Program-made: the position numbers and the translations under genes
Assembly (NCBI RefSeq): GCF_029892685.1
Contig: NZ_JARXVD010000003.1
Span: 186,001-250,000, forward strand
Reading direction: 5' to 3'
Source of the DNA: Mycobacterium sp. OTB74
Lineage (GTDB): Bacteria > Actinomycetota > Actinomycetes > Mycobacteriales > Mycobacteriaceae
Length of the DNA stretch: 64,000 nt
Shown here: positions 40,708-50,529 of the stretch, one piece after another
Position numbering within the stretch: the first letter of the stretch is position 1
Layout: each line of letters begins with the position of its first letter
The notes under the pieces: generated by a model
Database searches by the model: none
What the model was told of the DNA's origin: nothing
What the model saw: the letters and a program-made list of their open reading frames with translations, nothing else

Positions 40708-41451
40708 TTAACGTGCCCGGCGCTGCGCCAGATAGTTCAACGCCTCGGCGACGTCGTCAGGGGAGTCGAGGCGATACTGCGCGGCGGTCAGGCCAGGGCC
40801 GACCTTCACTCCGACATCGCCATTTCGCAGTCGTAGGAACGCTTTCTCGTCGGTGACGTCGTCTCCGAGATACACCACCGCGGTCGCGGCACCGCGCTCA
40901 CGCAACACATCGATGGCCGACCCCTTGTCGGTAGAGATCACCGCAAACTCCAGAACTGCCTTGCCCGTGGTGATTTCGGCATCCCACTCGTCAGCTGCGC
41001 GATAGGCCGCGGCCAGCGCCGCGGCGGCGTCGTCGGATGACGCATTACGCACGTGCAGGGCCACACTGGCCGGCTTGGTCTCCACCGCGACTCCCGGATG
41101 CTGCGCAGCAATTCCGTTGAGTACGGCGATGATTCGGCCCAGCAGCACGGTATCGACGGGTTGTGAAAAGCCGGAGTCGAACTCAGCGCCGTGACTGCCG
41201 ACCAGATGGACCGATGCCGGCATGCCGGAAATCTCCCGCAAGACGGCCAGCGCGCGCCCGGAGATCAACGCAACCTCCGTGGCCTTCAGGTCTGCCAACG
41301 CCACCAGCGCGGCAGCCCCCGAAGGCAGCGGGCGGGCATCGAGAGGGTTGTTGACGATAGGCGACAGCGTGCCGTCGAAATCCGACGTCACGAGAAGTTG
41401 ATCGGTGTCCGCGACGGTGTTCAGAGCCGCGGTGAGGTCTGCCGGGAGCAC
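40708..41451 (-). CDS. otsB: Trehalose-6-phosphate phosphatase
   Basis: The 247-residue HAD-type phosphatase has the nucleophile motif SDFDGTLSP near residue 23, ALISGRAL, GSHGAE and the acidic motif LGDDVTDE near residue 195. It releases trehalose from trehalose-6-phosphate. It is a single catalytic domain, shorter than the two-domain OtsB of M. tuberculosis. It lies three bases after the kstR stop on the same strand. Confidence 0.92.
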   Translation of the reverse strand: MLPADLTAALNTVADTDQLLVTSDFDGTLSPIVNNPLDARPLPSGAAALVALADLKATEVALISGRALAVLREISGMPASVHLVGSHGAEFDSGFSQPVDTVLLGRIIAVLNGIAAQHPGVAVETKPASVALHVRNASSDDAAAALAAAYRAADEWDAEITTGKAVLEFAVISTDKGSAIDVLRERGAATAVVYLGDDVTDEKAFLRLRNGDVGVKVGPGLTAAQYRLDSPDDVAEALNYLAQRRAR

Positions 41452-41454
41452 CGG

Positions 41455-42120
41455 TCAGATATTAGGCTGCTCGTCCTCGCCGATCAGCAGACGCACCGCC
41501 AGCTCCAGCCGCTTGCTGACGTCGGTGGCCGACGCCCGGCGGGTCAGCCAGGCCAGCAGATTGGACAGCCACACATCGGAGATGACGCGTGCAATGTGGT
41601 ACTGATCCTCGGTCGGCTCGCCATCGCTCATGGCGCGGGCGAACATCGAGTCCATCAGCTTTCCGACGTGGTCGACCTCACCGGCGGCCGACGCGTCGGC
41701 GAAGACGAACGCGCGGGTCATGGCCTCGGTCAGCAGCGGGTTGCGCTGCATGGAGCGGTTCAGCTTGCTCACCATGGCATTCAGGCGCTGGTATGGGGTG
41801 CCACCGGATATCGCGGTCCGATCGGTCTTGGCCTCGATCCGCTCGAACTCGCGCCCCAGCGCCGACACCAGTAGGTGCACCTTGGACGGGAAGTACCGGT
41901 ACAGGGTGCCTACGGCGACATCGGCGCGCTCGGCGACCGCTCGCATCTGGACGGCCTCGTAGCCGCCTTTCGAGGCGATGGCCAAGGTAGCGTCCAGGAT
42001 GCGCTTACGGCGCTCGCGTTGAGCTTCTGAGCCCAGTTCGGACTCGGCAAGTACGGCCACGGTCATCACCTCACGGGGGCGAGAATCGGAATCGGACCCG
42101 GGATTTGCTGGCGTCGACAT
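41455..42120 (-). CDS. kstR: KstR, TetR-family repressor of steroid degradation
   Basis: KstR represses cholesterol uptake and degradation genes and is released by 3-oxo-4-cholestenoyl-CoA type ligands. The protein has the TetR helix-turn-helix (YEAVQMRAVAERADVAVGTLYRYFPS) and the family sensor domain with MQRNPLLTEAMTRAFVFAD split. I chose ATG 42120 (221 residues), preceded by AAAGGAG; ATG 42066 would also give a viable shorter form. A perfect KstR box lies 142 nt upstream, so autoregulation is expected. Confidence 0.95.
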   Translation of the reverse strand: MSTPANPGSDSDSRPREVMTVAVLAESELGSEAQRERRKRILDATLAIASKGGYEAVQMRAVAERADVAVGTLYRYFPSKVHLLVSALGREFERIEAKTDRTAISGGTPYQRLNAMVSKLNRSMQRNPLLTEAMTRAFVFADASAAGEVDHVGKLMDSMFARAMSDGEPTEDQYHIARVISDVWLSNLLAWLTRRASATDVSKRLELAVRLLIGEDEQPNI

Positions 42121-42261
42121 GCGGCGAGCAGCTCCTTTGTGTAGCGCGGTGGGTGAAAACGATACGCAAACAGCTCGGTAATGTCCCACCTCCAGACGCT
42201 CGGGACACCCGCGTGTCCTGGTGTGATGACGGTCGACTTGACGTTCGAACGCTGTCACCAT

Positions 42262-42275
42262 TAGAACACGTTCTA
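42262..42275 (+). promoter_or_regulatory. KstR box between kstR and fadE34
   Basis: TAGAACACGTTCTA fits the established KstR consensus TnnAACnnGTTnnA at every fixed position and is a perfect palindrome. It lies between the divergent kstR and fadE34 genes, 43 nt before the fadE34 start. Confidence 0.93.
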
Positions 42276-42317
42276 GTGAGAAGCACGTTGTTCTCGCCCG
42301 AAGGCTAGGAGTGCCTG

Positions 42318-44456
42318 GTGTCTGTAGCGTCCACAACCGTCGACTCCGAGCGGTCGGCTGTCCGTGAAATGGTCCGTAGCTGGGCCGTCGCCTCTGGTTC
42401 GATCGCCGCGGTGCGCGCAATCGAGGAAGGCAGCCTCGAGGCCTGGCGTGCCCCGTACGACGGGCTCGTCGAACTAGGGACCTTCGGCGTCGCGGTCCCG
42501 GAGGACCTCGGCGGCGCGGGCGCGACGATCGCGGACCTGTGCGTGATGGTCGACGAGGCCGCCGCCGCGCTGGTACCCGGACCGGTGGCCACCACTGCTT
42601 TGGCCACCCTGGTCCTCACCGATGCCGAACTGCTCGAAGCACTGGCCTCCGGGCAGCGTACTGCCGGTCTGGCGATGAGCTCCGACATCACCTTCGACGG
42701 GCAGTCCGCGACCGGTACCGCCAAGTTCGTGCTGGGCGCGCTGCCCGACGGCCTGCTGCTGCTTCCGGCCGGGGACACCTGGTTGCTGGTCGACGCAACG
42801 GCCGCCGGCGTCACGGTGACACCGCTGGTCGCCACTGACTTCTCGCGTCCACTGGCCAGCGTGGAGCTGAATGGCGCGCCAGCCAAGGCGATTGAGCTGC
42901 CGTATCAGAAGGTCGTCGACCTGGCAGTGACGGTTCTGGCCGCCGAGGCCGCGGGTCTGGCCCGTTGGCAGCTGGAGACAGCCGCCGAATACGCCAAGGT
43001 GCGTGAGCAGTTCGGCAAGCCGATCGGCAGCTTCCAGGCCGTCAAGCACATGTGCTCGGAGATGCTGCTGCGCTCGCAGCAGATCGCGGTGGCGGCGTCC
43101 GACGTCGCCGAGGCCGCGGGCGACGACGATGCCGAGCAGCTCTCCATCGCCGCTGCGGTGGCCGCCGCGGCTGGCATCGACGCCGCGAAACTCAATGGGC
43201 GCGAATGCATTCAGGTGCTCGGCGGTATCGGTTTCACCTGGGAGCACGACGCACACCTGTACCTCCGGCGCGCGTATTCGATCGCTCAGATTCTCGGGGG
43301 ACGCGGCAACTGGTTGCGTCGGGTGGCGTCGCTGACCCGCTCCGGCGTGCGTCGCCAGCTGCACGTCGACACCGGTGACGCTGAAGGGATGCGGCCCGAG
43401 ATCGCCGCCGCAGTCGCCGAAATTGCCGCGCTGCCAACCGAACAGCGCCAGGCCGCGATGGCCAAGGCTGGAATCATGGCGCCGCACTGGCCCACTCCGT
43501 TCGGTCGTGCCGCTTCGCCGGGTGAGCAACTGGTGATCGACTCGGAGCTGGGCAAGGCAGGCGTTGTGCGCCCGGATATTTCGATCGGTTGGTGGGCCGC
43601 GCCGACCATCCTGCAGGCCGGTACCCCCGAGCAGATCGAGCGTTTCATCCCCGGCACCCTCACCGGCGAGGTGTTCTGGTGCCAGCTGTTCAGTGAGCCG
43701 GGCGCCGGATCGGACCTCGCGGCGTTGCGTACCAAGGCGGTTCGTGTCGCTGCGGACGAGAGGAGCGATGGGCAGACGGGTTGGAAGCTGACCGGCCAGA
43801 AGGTGTGGAGTTCCAATGCCCACCGCGCCAACTGGGGTATCTGCCTGGCCCGGACCAACCCGGACGTGCCGAAGCACAAGGGCATCACCTACTTCGTGAT
43901 CGACATGAGCTCACCTGGTATCGACATCCGGCCGCTGCGTGAGATCACCGGTGAGGCGCTGTTCAACGAGGTCTTCATGGACGACCTGTTCGTGCCGGAC
44001 GACTGCGTCATCGGCCCAGTGGACGGTGGCTGGCCGTTGGCCCGCACCACTCTGGCCAACGAGCGCGTCGCGATGGCAGCCGGTGGTGCACTGGACAAGG
44101 GTATGGAGCACCTGCTCGATGTGATCGGCGACCGCGAGCTGGATGCCGCTGAGTCGGAACGCCTTGGCGCACTGATCATTGCGGCTCAGGTGGGCTCGTT
44201 GCTGGATCAGCTGATCGCACAGTTGGCTGTCGGTGGGCATGATCCGGGCGCGCCGTCCAGCGTGCGCAAGCTGATCGGTGTGCGCTACCGGCAGGCGCTG
44301 GCCGAGATCATCATGGACTCCTACGACGGTGCGGGTATCGAGGATTCGCCGGACGTGCGGTACTGGCTGAACAGCCGGTGCTTGTCGATCGCCGGTGGAA
44401 CCGAACAGATTCTGTTGACAGTCGCCGGCGAGCGGCTGTTGGGGCTGCCGCGTTAG
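42318..44456 (+). CDS. fadE34: FadE34-type acyl-CoA dehydrogenase (fused two-domain)
   Basis: The 712-residue protein is two acyl-CoA dehydrogenase modules in one chain, the layout of FadE34 (ChsE3). That enzyme dehydrogenates the C24 (5-carbon) side-chain CoA ester of cholesterol. The first half ends with IGFTWEHDAHLYLRRA; the second half carries GEVFWCQLFSEPGAGSDLA (FAD-binding), TGQKVWSSNAH and SIAGGTEQILL at the end. The GTG start at 42318 lies after a KstR box. It is divergent from kstR. Confidence 0.95.
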   Translation: MSVASTTVDSERSAVREMVRSWAVASGSIAAVRAIEEGSLEAWRAPYDGLVELGTFGVAVPEDLGGAGATIADLCVMVDEAAAALVPGPVATTALATLVLTDAELLEALASGQRTAGLAMSSDITFDGQSATGTAKFVLGALPDGLLLLPAGDTWLLVDATAAGVTVTPLVATDFSRPLASVELNGAPAKAIELPYQKVVDLAVTVLAAEAAGLARWQLETAAEYAKVREQFGKPIGSFQAVKHMCSEMLLRSQQIAVAASDVAEAAGDDDAEQLSIAAAVAAAAGIDAAKLNGRECIQVLGGIGFTWEHDAHLYLRRAYSIAQILGGRGNWLRRVASLTRSGVRRQLHVDTGDAEGMRPEIAAAVAEIAALPTEQRQAAMAKAGIMAPHWPTPFGRAASPGEQLVIDSELGKAGVVRPDISIGWWAAPTILQAGTPEQIERFIPGTLTGEVFWCQLFSEPGAGSDLAALRTKAVRVAADERSDGQTGWKLTGQKVWSSNAHRANWGICLARTNPDVPKHKGITYFVIDMSSPGIDIRPLREITGEALFNEVFMDDLFVPDDCVIGPVDGGWPLARTTLANERVAMAAGGALDKGMEHLLDVIGDRELDAAESERLGALIIAAQVGSLLDQLIAQLAVGGHDPGAPSSVRKLIGVRYRQALAEIIMDSYDGAGIEDSPDVRYWLNSRCLSIAGGTEQILLTVAGERLLGLPR

Positions 44457-44500
44457 AACGGGCACTTACCGCGGCGCTCTGCTGGATAACTCTCGTTCGG

Positions 44501-44542
44501 ACTGGTCAACTTTCTTTTACGCGTCAAGGAAAGTTGACCAGT
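44501..44542 (+). terminator. Inverted repeat after fadE34
   Basis: A perfect 14-bp inverted repeat (44501-44514 with 44529-44542) with a 14-nt loop lies 44 nt after the fadE34 stop and 65 nt from the end of the convergent LysR gene. It lacks a clear U-tract but is well placed as a bidirectional terminator. Confidence 0.65.
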
Positions 44543-44606
44543 CCAAATCGCGTGTGCCACAAGACGGAAGGCACGCCGATAGTCGGTGTGCGTGGCCCCT
44601 TCGTAA

Positions 44607-45464
44607 TCAGCGCCGCATCCGGTCTGAACCGGCGATGATCGCGTCGCGCAATGCGATCTCGGCTTCCGACGGTGTGCTGCGCCTATGCAGCAGCACGAAC
44701 TCCAGATGCCCCAGGTCGGGCAGCCGGTCGTCGGCCACTGGCTGAATGCCTTGGGGCAGAAGAGTTTCCGAGTGTGTGATGATGCCCAGTCCGGCCAGCG
44801 CCGCAGCCCGCAGGCCGAGCAGGCTGTCGCTGACGCAGACGATCCGCCAGGTGCGGTGCTCACGTTCCAACTCGCGGAGAGCAACGTGTCGAGTCAGGCT
44901 TGGCGGGGGATAGGTGACGATCGGCACCGGGTCGGCGATGTCGGTGAGTCCGGGGCGCCCGGCCCACACCAGACGGTCCCGCCACAGCAGTTCGCCGTGC
45001 TGTTCGCCGGGCAGTCGTTTGGCCACCATGAGGTCCAATTCGCCTGCAGCCATTCGGGTTTTGAGGTTTTCGCTGAGTCCGACAACCAGCTCCAGGTCGA
45101 CGCCGGGGTAGGACCGCCGGAACTCCACCAGCACGTCGGACAGCATCCGGCTGACCAGATCGTCGGAGGCGCCGAGCCGGATCAGCCCAGTGACATGAGA
45201 GTCGGAGAAGTAGCGGTCGGCTTGGGCCTGGGCGTCCAGAATGTTGTGCGCAAAGCCGACCATCGCCGCGCCGTCGGCGGTCAGCGCGAGGTTGCGGGTA
45301 TCGCGCCTGAACAGCTCGCGTCCGACGGCTTGCTCCAGACGGGCGATGTGCCCGCTGACCGTCGACTGCCGCAGCCCGAGCAGGCGGCCGGCTGCGGTGA
45401 ACCCGCCGGCCCGATCGACCGTCAGGAAGGTTCGCAGCAGTTCCGGGTCCAGCATATTCATCAT
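44607..45464 (-). CDS. LysR-family transcriptional regulator
   Basis: The 285-residue regulator has the LysR winged helix (FTAAGRLLGLRQSTVSGHIARLE) and a substrate-binding domain (LIRLGASDDLVSRML, ELDLMVAKRLPG). It is divergent from the SBF-like transporter with 68 nt between starts, the usual geometry for a regulator and its target. The effector is unknown. I recall no such pair at this place in M. tuberculosis, so the two genes are probably an accessory insertion. Confidence 0.92.
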   Translation of the reverse strand: MMNMLDPELLRTFLTVDRAGGFTAAGRLLGLRQSTVSGHIARLEQAVGRELFRRDTRNLALTADGAAMVGFAHNILDAQAQADRYFSDSHVTGLIRLGASDDLVSRMLSDVLVEFRRSYPGVDLELVVGLSENLKTRMAAGELDLMVAKRLPGEQHGELLWRDRLVWAGRPGLTDIADPVPIVTYPPPSLTRHVALRELEREHRTWRIVCVSDSLLGLRAAALAGLGIITHSETLLPQGIQPVADDRLPDLGHLEFVLLHRRSTPSEAEIALRDAIIAGSDRMRR

Positions 45465-45532
45465 GATAATCGTTTATAGATATCGAATACATCAACTTCC
45501 GTTATGAGTAGTCATAGCAGTACGGTCGTACG

Positions 45533-46537
45533 GTGAACCTCCTCGCCAAACTTCGTATCGACGGATTCCTGCTGGGATTGTTCGTTGTGATGGCGATCGG
45601 AGTATTCCTTCCGGCCCCTGGCGAGGCAGGTCAGATGGTGGAGACGGCCACCAAGATCGCGATCGCTGTGCTGTTCCTGCTGTACGGCACTCGGCTCGAA
45701 CCGCGTGAGGCGCTCGAAGGTCTGAAGCACTGGAGACTGCACACGACCGTGCTGGCTGCGACGTACGTCCTGTTCCCGCTGCTCGGCCTGGCTATGAAAG
45801 TGCTGGTGCCGTCGGTGCTGACCGTCGACCTCTACACCGGCATGTTGTACCTGTGCCTGCTGCCGTCCACCGTGCAGTCGTCGATCGCCTTTACCTCGAT
45901 CGCTCGGGGCAATGTCGCGGCCGCGGTGGTCAGTGCGTCGGCATCAAATATGCTCGGCATCTTCGTCACCCCGTTGTTGGTGACGTTGTTGATGCAAACT
46001 AGTGGTGGCGCAACGGTTTCAGCGAAGTCGATCCTGGAAATCGTTGTGCAGCTGCTACTGCCATTCATCGCGGGCCAGTTGCTGCGGTCCAAGCTGCAGG
46101 GAGTGCTGGCGCACACGACGCTGACCAAGGTCGTCGACCGCGGCTCGGTGTACCTGGTGGTCTACGCGGCGTTCAGTGCCGGTATGGCCGAACACATCTG
46201 GACTGGAATGAAAGTCTCCAGCATTCTGGCTGTCGTCGCGGTCAGCGTTGTCCTGCTGGCGGTGGTGCTGGGCGTGACTGCCGGTGCCGCACGGGTTCTC
46301 GGCTTCGACCGCGCAGACCGCATCGTGATCATCTTCTGCGGCTCCAAGAAGAGCCTGGCGACCGGCCTGCCGATGGCGACCGTGCTTTTCGCCGGACACC
46401 CGGTGGGCCTGATCGTGTTGCCGCTGATGATCTTCCACCAGATTCAGCTCATCACCTGCGCCTGGCTGTCAGGACGTTGGGGTCGGCAGGCGGAGGCCTT
46501 GGAGGGCTCTGAGTCGGAGCTGGTGGCGCCAGCCTGA
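45533..46537 (+). CDS. SBF-like (bile acid:sodium symporter superfamily, YfeH type) transporter
   Basis: A 334-residue membrane protein with about nine to ten hydrophobic segments. LLPSTVQSSIAFTSIARGN and FCGSKKSLATGLPMA are hallmarks of the SBF-like (YfeH) branch of the BASS superfamily. Members move organic anions with Na+ or H+; bile acids are only one possible substrate. The GTG start is at 45533. It is paired with the divergent LysR regulator. Confidence 0.9.
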   Translation: MNLLAKLRIDGFLLGLFVVMAIGVFLPAPGEAGQMVETATKIAIAVLFLLYGTRLEPREALEGLKHWRLHTTVLAATYVLFPLLGLAMKVLVPSVLTVDLYTGMLYLCLLPSTVQSSIAFTSIARGNVAAAVVSASASNMLGIFVTPLLVTLLMQTSGGATVSAKSILEIVVQLLLPFIAGQLLRSKLQGVLAHTTLTKVVDRGSVYLVVYAAFSAGMAEHIWTGMKVSSILAVVAVSVVLLAVVLGVTAGAARVLGFDRADRIVIIFCGSKKSLATGLPMATVLFAGHPVGLIVLPLMIFHQIQLITCAWLSGRWGRQAEALEGSESELVAPA

Positions 46538-46542
46538 GCGCC

Positions 46543-47130
46543 TCAGAACGTCGTCGTCGCGCAGGCTGTCGGGGTGGTCAGGTTCACCCCGGGGTAAACC
46601 ACCTGAATTTCCGAGCACGCAATGAAATTGGCGTTGGTGTTCGGGCGTCCGGTGGAGACGTCGAGCGGTTGTGAGGTGCCGTCGACCAGAAACTCCTCGA
46701 ACGATCCGCCGGCGTTGTAAGTGACCGATACCAGTGCGCTGTTCTCCGACTTGAGCTGCCGGGAGTTCACCGGGCCGTTCCACGAACCGCGGTTGATGGC
46801 TGGGGCGCCGGACGGCGCGCTGTACGAGACATCTTGGTATACAAGGCGATTGGAACTGCGCAGGGTGATGTTCTGCCGGGCCCAGGTGCCGGGTGGCAGC
46901 GGGGCCGGGCCGTCCGGCGTCACCAGGTTGGCTGCGGTGTTGAAGGTGCACGTGCTGCCCGCGCAATTGGCGGTGACATGCATCTGGATCTTGGTGCCCT
47001 CGTCGACCGGGATGAATGTGTCGGCCGAATTCGCCGCGGCCGCAGCCGTCGCCGGGGACATCAGGGCAGCCGCGGCCAAAGCCACCACGCTCGAAGCAGT
47101 AAGCCGGTACACAGGCACTTTCACAGACAA
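46543..47130 (-). CDS. Exported protein (Rv3572-like)
   Basis: A 195-residue protein with a signal peptide (SSVVALAAAALMSPATAAAA, cleavage after about residue 33) and a beta-rich mature part with four cysteines (NCAGSTCTF, IACSEIQ, TACATTTF). The gene lies 15 nt after kshB on the same strand, as Rv3572 does beside Rv3571. Function unknown; co-transcription with kshB places it in the KstR region. It is convergent with the SBF-like gene. Confidence 0.82.
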   Translation of the reverse strand: MSVKVPVYRLTASSVVALAAAALMSPATAAAAANSADTFIPVDEGTKIQMHVTANCAGSTCTFNTAANLVTPDGPAPLPPGTWARQNITLRSSNRLVYQDVSYSAPSGAPAINRGSWNGPVNSRQLKSENSALVSVTYNAGGSFEEFLVDGTSQPLDVSTGRPNTNANFIACSEIQVVYPGVNLTTPTACATTTF

Positions 47131-47145
47131 GAAGGTATCCGTTCG

Positions 47146-48213
47146 CTATTCGTCGTAGGTGACTTCGACGGAATCCGTCTTGGGCACCGCTTGGCAACCG
47201 AGGATCAGGCCCTCTGCCAGGTCGGACGGCTCCAATACGTCGTTGACAGTCATCTCGACCTCACCGCTCTTCATCAGCACTGCGCATGCGCCGCAGTGCC
47301 CCTCGCGGCAGGAGAACGGTGCGTCCAATCCCTTGTCGAGCAGCACATCGAGCAACACAGCCTTGCGCGGCCAACGCAGTTCATGCGTCTCGCCGTCGAG
47401 CGTGACGACGGCCGTTGCCGGGCCGTTGCCATCGTCATCTTCTGCATCATCGTCCAAGACGACGGCCGCGAATGGGTCGGATTCCAGTGACTGGAACACC
47501 TCGAGGTGAACCTGCTCAGCCGGGGTGCCGACCGACTTCAGCGCCTCCTCGGCTGCGGCCATGAACGGCCCAGGCCCACAGATGAACGCCTCGCGCCCGG
47601 CGTACGGCGCGATCAGGGCCGCCAGTGCCGTCGGGTTCGGCAGGCCCTGCACCGATTCCAGCCAGTGCACCACCGTCAGCCGGTCGGGGTACTTGGTGGT
47701 CAGCTCACGCAGAGTCGCGGCGAAGATCACCGACTTCTCGTCACGGTTGGCATAGACCAACGTCACCTTGCCGGTGCCCTGCGAGAGCGCGGACTTGCAG
47801 ATGGCCATCATCGGGGTGATGCCGCTGCCGGCTCCCAACAGCAGGAAGTCCGTGTCCAGGTTCTTGGGTACGAACGTGCCCGACGGGGCCAGCACGTGCA
47901 TCCGCATGCCTGCGTGCGCGTTGTCGCACAACCAGTTCGAGGCATATCCATCTGCGGTGCGCTTGACCGTCACGGCCAGCGCATCATCGGTGAACGGTGA
48001 GGTGCACAGCGAGTAGCAGCGGGCCACCGACCCGGTCCGGTCACTGGGGATGCGCAGGGTCAGGAACTGCCCTGGCGAGTACGTCAGTCGCTCCGGCGAG
48101 ACGCTGCCGTCGTCGGGCGCCTTGAACACCAACGACTTCGCGTCGGCCGTTTCGGTGATGACGTCGGCCACCACAAGTTCCAGAACGTGGGTGCCCAGCG
48201 GCTCGTCCGTCAC
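47146..48213 (-). CDS. kshB: 3-ketosteroid 9-alpha-hydroxylase reductase, KshB
   Basis: KshB passes electrons from NADH to the Rieske oxygenase KshA, which opens ring B of steroids. The 355-residue protein has the FAD motif RCYSLCTSP, the NAD motif GAGSGITPMM, CGPGPFM, and a C-terminal plant-type [2Fe-2S] domain (CREGHCGACAVLM plus a later Cys in LGCQAVP). I chose the GTG at 48213 because AAGGG lies eight bases upstream; GTG 48222 is possible. A KstR box lies 40 nt upstream. Confidence 0.94.
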   Translation of the reverse strand: MTDEPLGTHVLELVVADVITETADAKSLVFKAPDDGSVSPERLTYSPGQFLTLRIPSDRTGSVARCYSLCTSPFTDDALAVTVKRTADGYASNWLCDNAHAGMRMHVLAPSGTFVPKNLDTDFLLLGAGSGITPMMAICKSALSQGTGKVTLVYANRDEKSVIFAATLRELTTKYPDRLTVVHWLESVQGLPNPTALAALIAPYAGREAFICGPGPFMAAAEEALKSVGTPAEQVHLEVFQSLESDPFAAVVLDDDAEDDDGNGPATAVVTLDGETHELRWPRKAVLLDVLLDKGLDAPFSCREGHCGACAVLMKSGEVEMTVNDVLEPSDLAEGLILGCQAVPKTDSVEVTYDE

Positions 48214-48252
48214 AACTAACACCCTTCTACTTTCCAGGCCGGAAGCATGAAC

Positions 48253-48266
48253 TAGAACATGTTACA
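48253..48266 (-). promoter_or_regulatory. KstR box, kshB-proximal
   Basis: TAGAACATGTTACA fits TnnAACnnGTTnnA at all fixed positions. It lies 40 nt upstream of kshB in the region divergent to hsaA. Confidence 0.88.
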
Positions 48267-48320
48267 AAAACCTGCTTTGCCTGGTCTAGCCGCTGCAGGA
48301 ACGCCCTGCTCGACACAAAT

Positions 48321-48334
48321 CGTAACGTGTTCTA
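48321..48334 (+). promoter_or_regulatory. KstR-like box, hsaA-proximal
   Basis: CGTAACGTGTTCTA matches the KstR consensus except for the first base. It lies 38 nt before the hsaA start and gives the kshB-hsaA region one site per promoter. Confidence 0.75.
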
Positions 48335-48371
48335 ATCTTCTGTCTAGACGACCACTTTCGGGAGGCAATCC

Positions 48372-49562
48372 GTGACGTCCATTGAACAACGCGACGTGCA
48401 GGCCGTGCTGGCCGGTATCGATGAGCTGCTGCCGACGCTGCGCGAGCGCGCCCAGGCCACCGAGGATCTGCGCCAGGTCCCGCAGGAATCCATCGATGCG
48501 CTCAATGAAATCGGCTTCTTCAAGCTGTTGCAGCCCGAGCAGTGGGGCGGCCTTCAATGCGATCCGACGGTGTTCTACGAAGCGGTCCGCCGTATCGCCA
48601 GCGCCTGTGGCTCCACCGGTTGGGTCGCTTCGATCATCGGCGTGCACAACTGGCACCTGGCGCTGTTCGACCAGCAGGCCCAGGATGACGTCTGGGGTGA
48701 GGACTCGTCTGTGCGGATCTCCTCGTCCTACGCCCCGATGGGCGCCGGCGTGGTCACGGAGACCGGCGACGGCTACATCGTCAACGGCGCCTGGAACTGG
48801 TCATCCGGTTCCGAGCACGCCACGTGGGCGTTCCTCGGTGGCCCGGTGATCAAGGACGGCCGCCCGGTCGACTTCGGCAGCTTCCTGATCCCGCGCACCG
48901 AATACACCATCGACGACGTCTGGCACGTGGTCGGCCTGCGTGGCACCGGCAGCAACACCGTCGTGGTCAAGGACGTCTTCGTGCCCCGGCACCGCTTCCT
49001 GTCCTACAAGTCCATGAACGACGGCACCGCCGGCGGCTACCAGAACAACACCGCTCCGGTGTACAAGATGCCTTGGGGCACAGTGCATCCCACCACCATC
49101 TCGGCTCCGATCGTGGGCATGGCTTACGGCGCCTACGAGGCGCACGTCGAGCACCAGGGCAAGCGGGTGCGTGCGGCGTTCGCCGGCGAGAAGGCCAAGG
49201 ACGACCCGTTCGCCAAGGTCCGCATCGCCGAGGCCGCCAGCGATATCGACGCCGCCTGGCGCCAGCTGATCGGCAATGTCGGTGACGAGTACGCACTTCT
49301 GGTGGCCGGCAAGGAGATTCCGTTCGAGCTGCGCGCTCGTGCCCGTCGTGACCAGGTGCGTGCCACCGGTCGTGCCATCGCTTCGATCGACCGGCTGTTC
49401 GAGGCCGCTGGTGCCACCGCGCTGGCGAATGGGACTCCGCTGCAGCGGTTCTGGCGTGACGCCCACGCCGGCCGGGTGCACGCAGCCAACGAGCCTGAGC
49501 GCGCATACCTGATCTTCGGAAACAACGAGTTCGGTTTGCCTCCGGCAGACACGATGGTCTGA
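48372..49562 (+). CDS. hsaA: 3-HSA hydroxylase oxygenase component, HsaA
   Basis: HsaA is the flavin-dependent monooxygenase that converts 3-HSA to the catechol 3,4-DHSA in cholesterol ring degradation, using FMNH2 from HsaB. The 396-residue protein has an acyl-CoA-dehydrogenase fold: ACGSTGWVASIIGVHNW split, NGAWNWSSGSEHATW and GTGSNTVVVKDVFVP. The GTG start follows GGGAGG. In M. tuberculosis hsaD lies between hsaA and hsaC; here hsaC follows after 43 nt. Confidence 0.95.
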   Translation: MTSIEQRDVQAVLAGIDELLPTLRERAQATEDLRQVPQESIDALNEIGFFKLLQPEQWGGLQCDPTVFYEAVRRIASACGSTGWVASIIGVHNWHLALFDQQAQDDVWGEDSSVRISSSYAPMGAGVVTETGDGYIVNGAWNWSSGSEHATWAFLGGPVIKDGRPVDFGSFLIPRTEYTIDDVWHVVGLRGTGSNTVVVKDVFVPRHRFLSYKSMNDGTAGGYQNNTAPVYKMPWGTVHPTTISAPIVGMAYGAYEAHVEHQGKRVRAAFAGEKAKDDPFAKVRIAEAASDIDAAWRQLIGNVGDEYALLVAGKEIPFELRARARRDQVRATGRAIASIDRLFEAAGATALANGTPLQRFWRDAHAGRVHAANEPERAYLIFGNNEFGLPPADTMV

Positions 49563-49587
49563 TTCACTTCAACACGCTGACCACTGA

Positions 49588-50505
<918 letters not shown>

Positions 50506-50529
50506 CCTCGTTCGGGTGAGGAGCCGGCG

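Noticed and set aside
46469-47197. 242-codon alternative frame over the Rv3572-like gene
   Set aside because: The frame at 46543-47130 has a signal peptide and paired cysteines. The alternative is Arg/His/Gly-rich without motifs.
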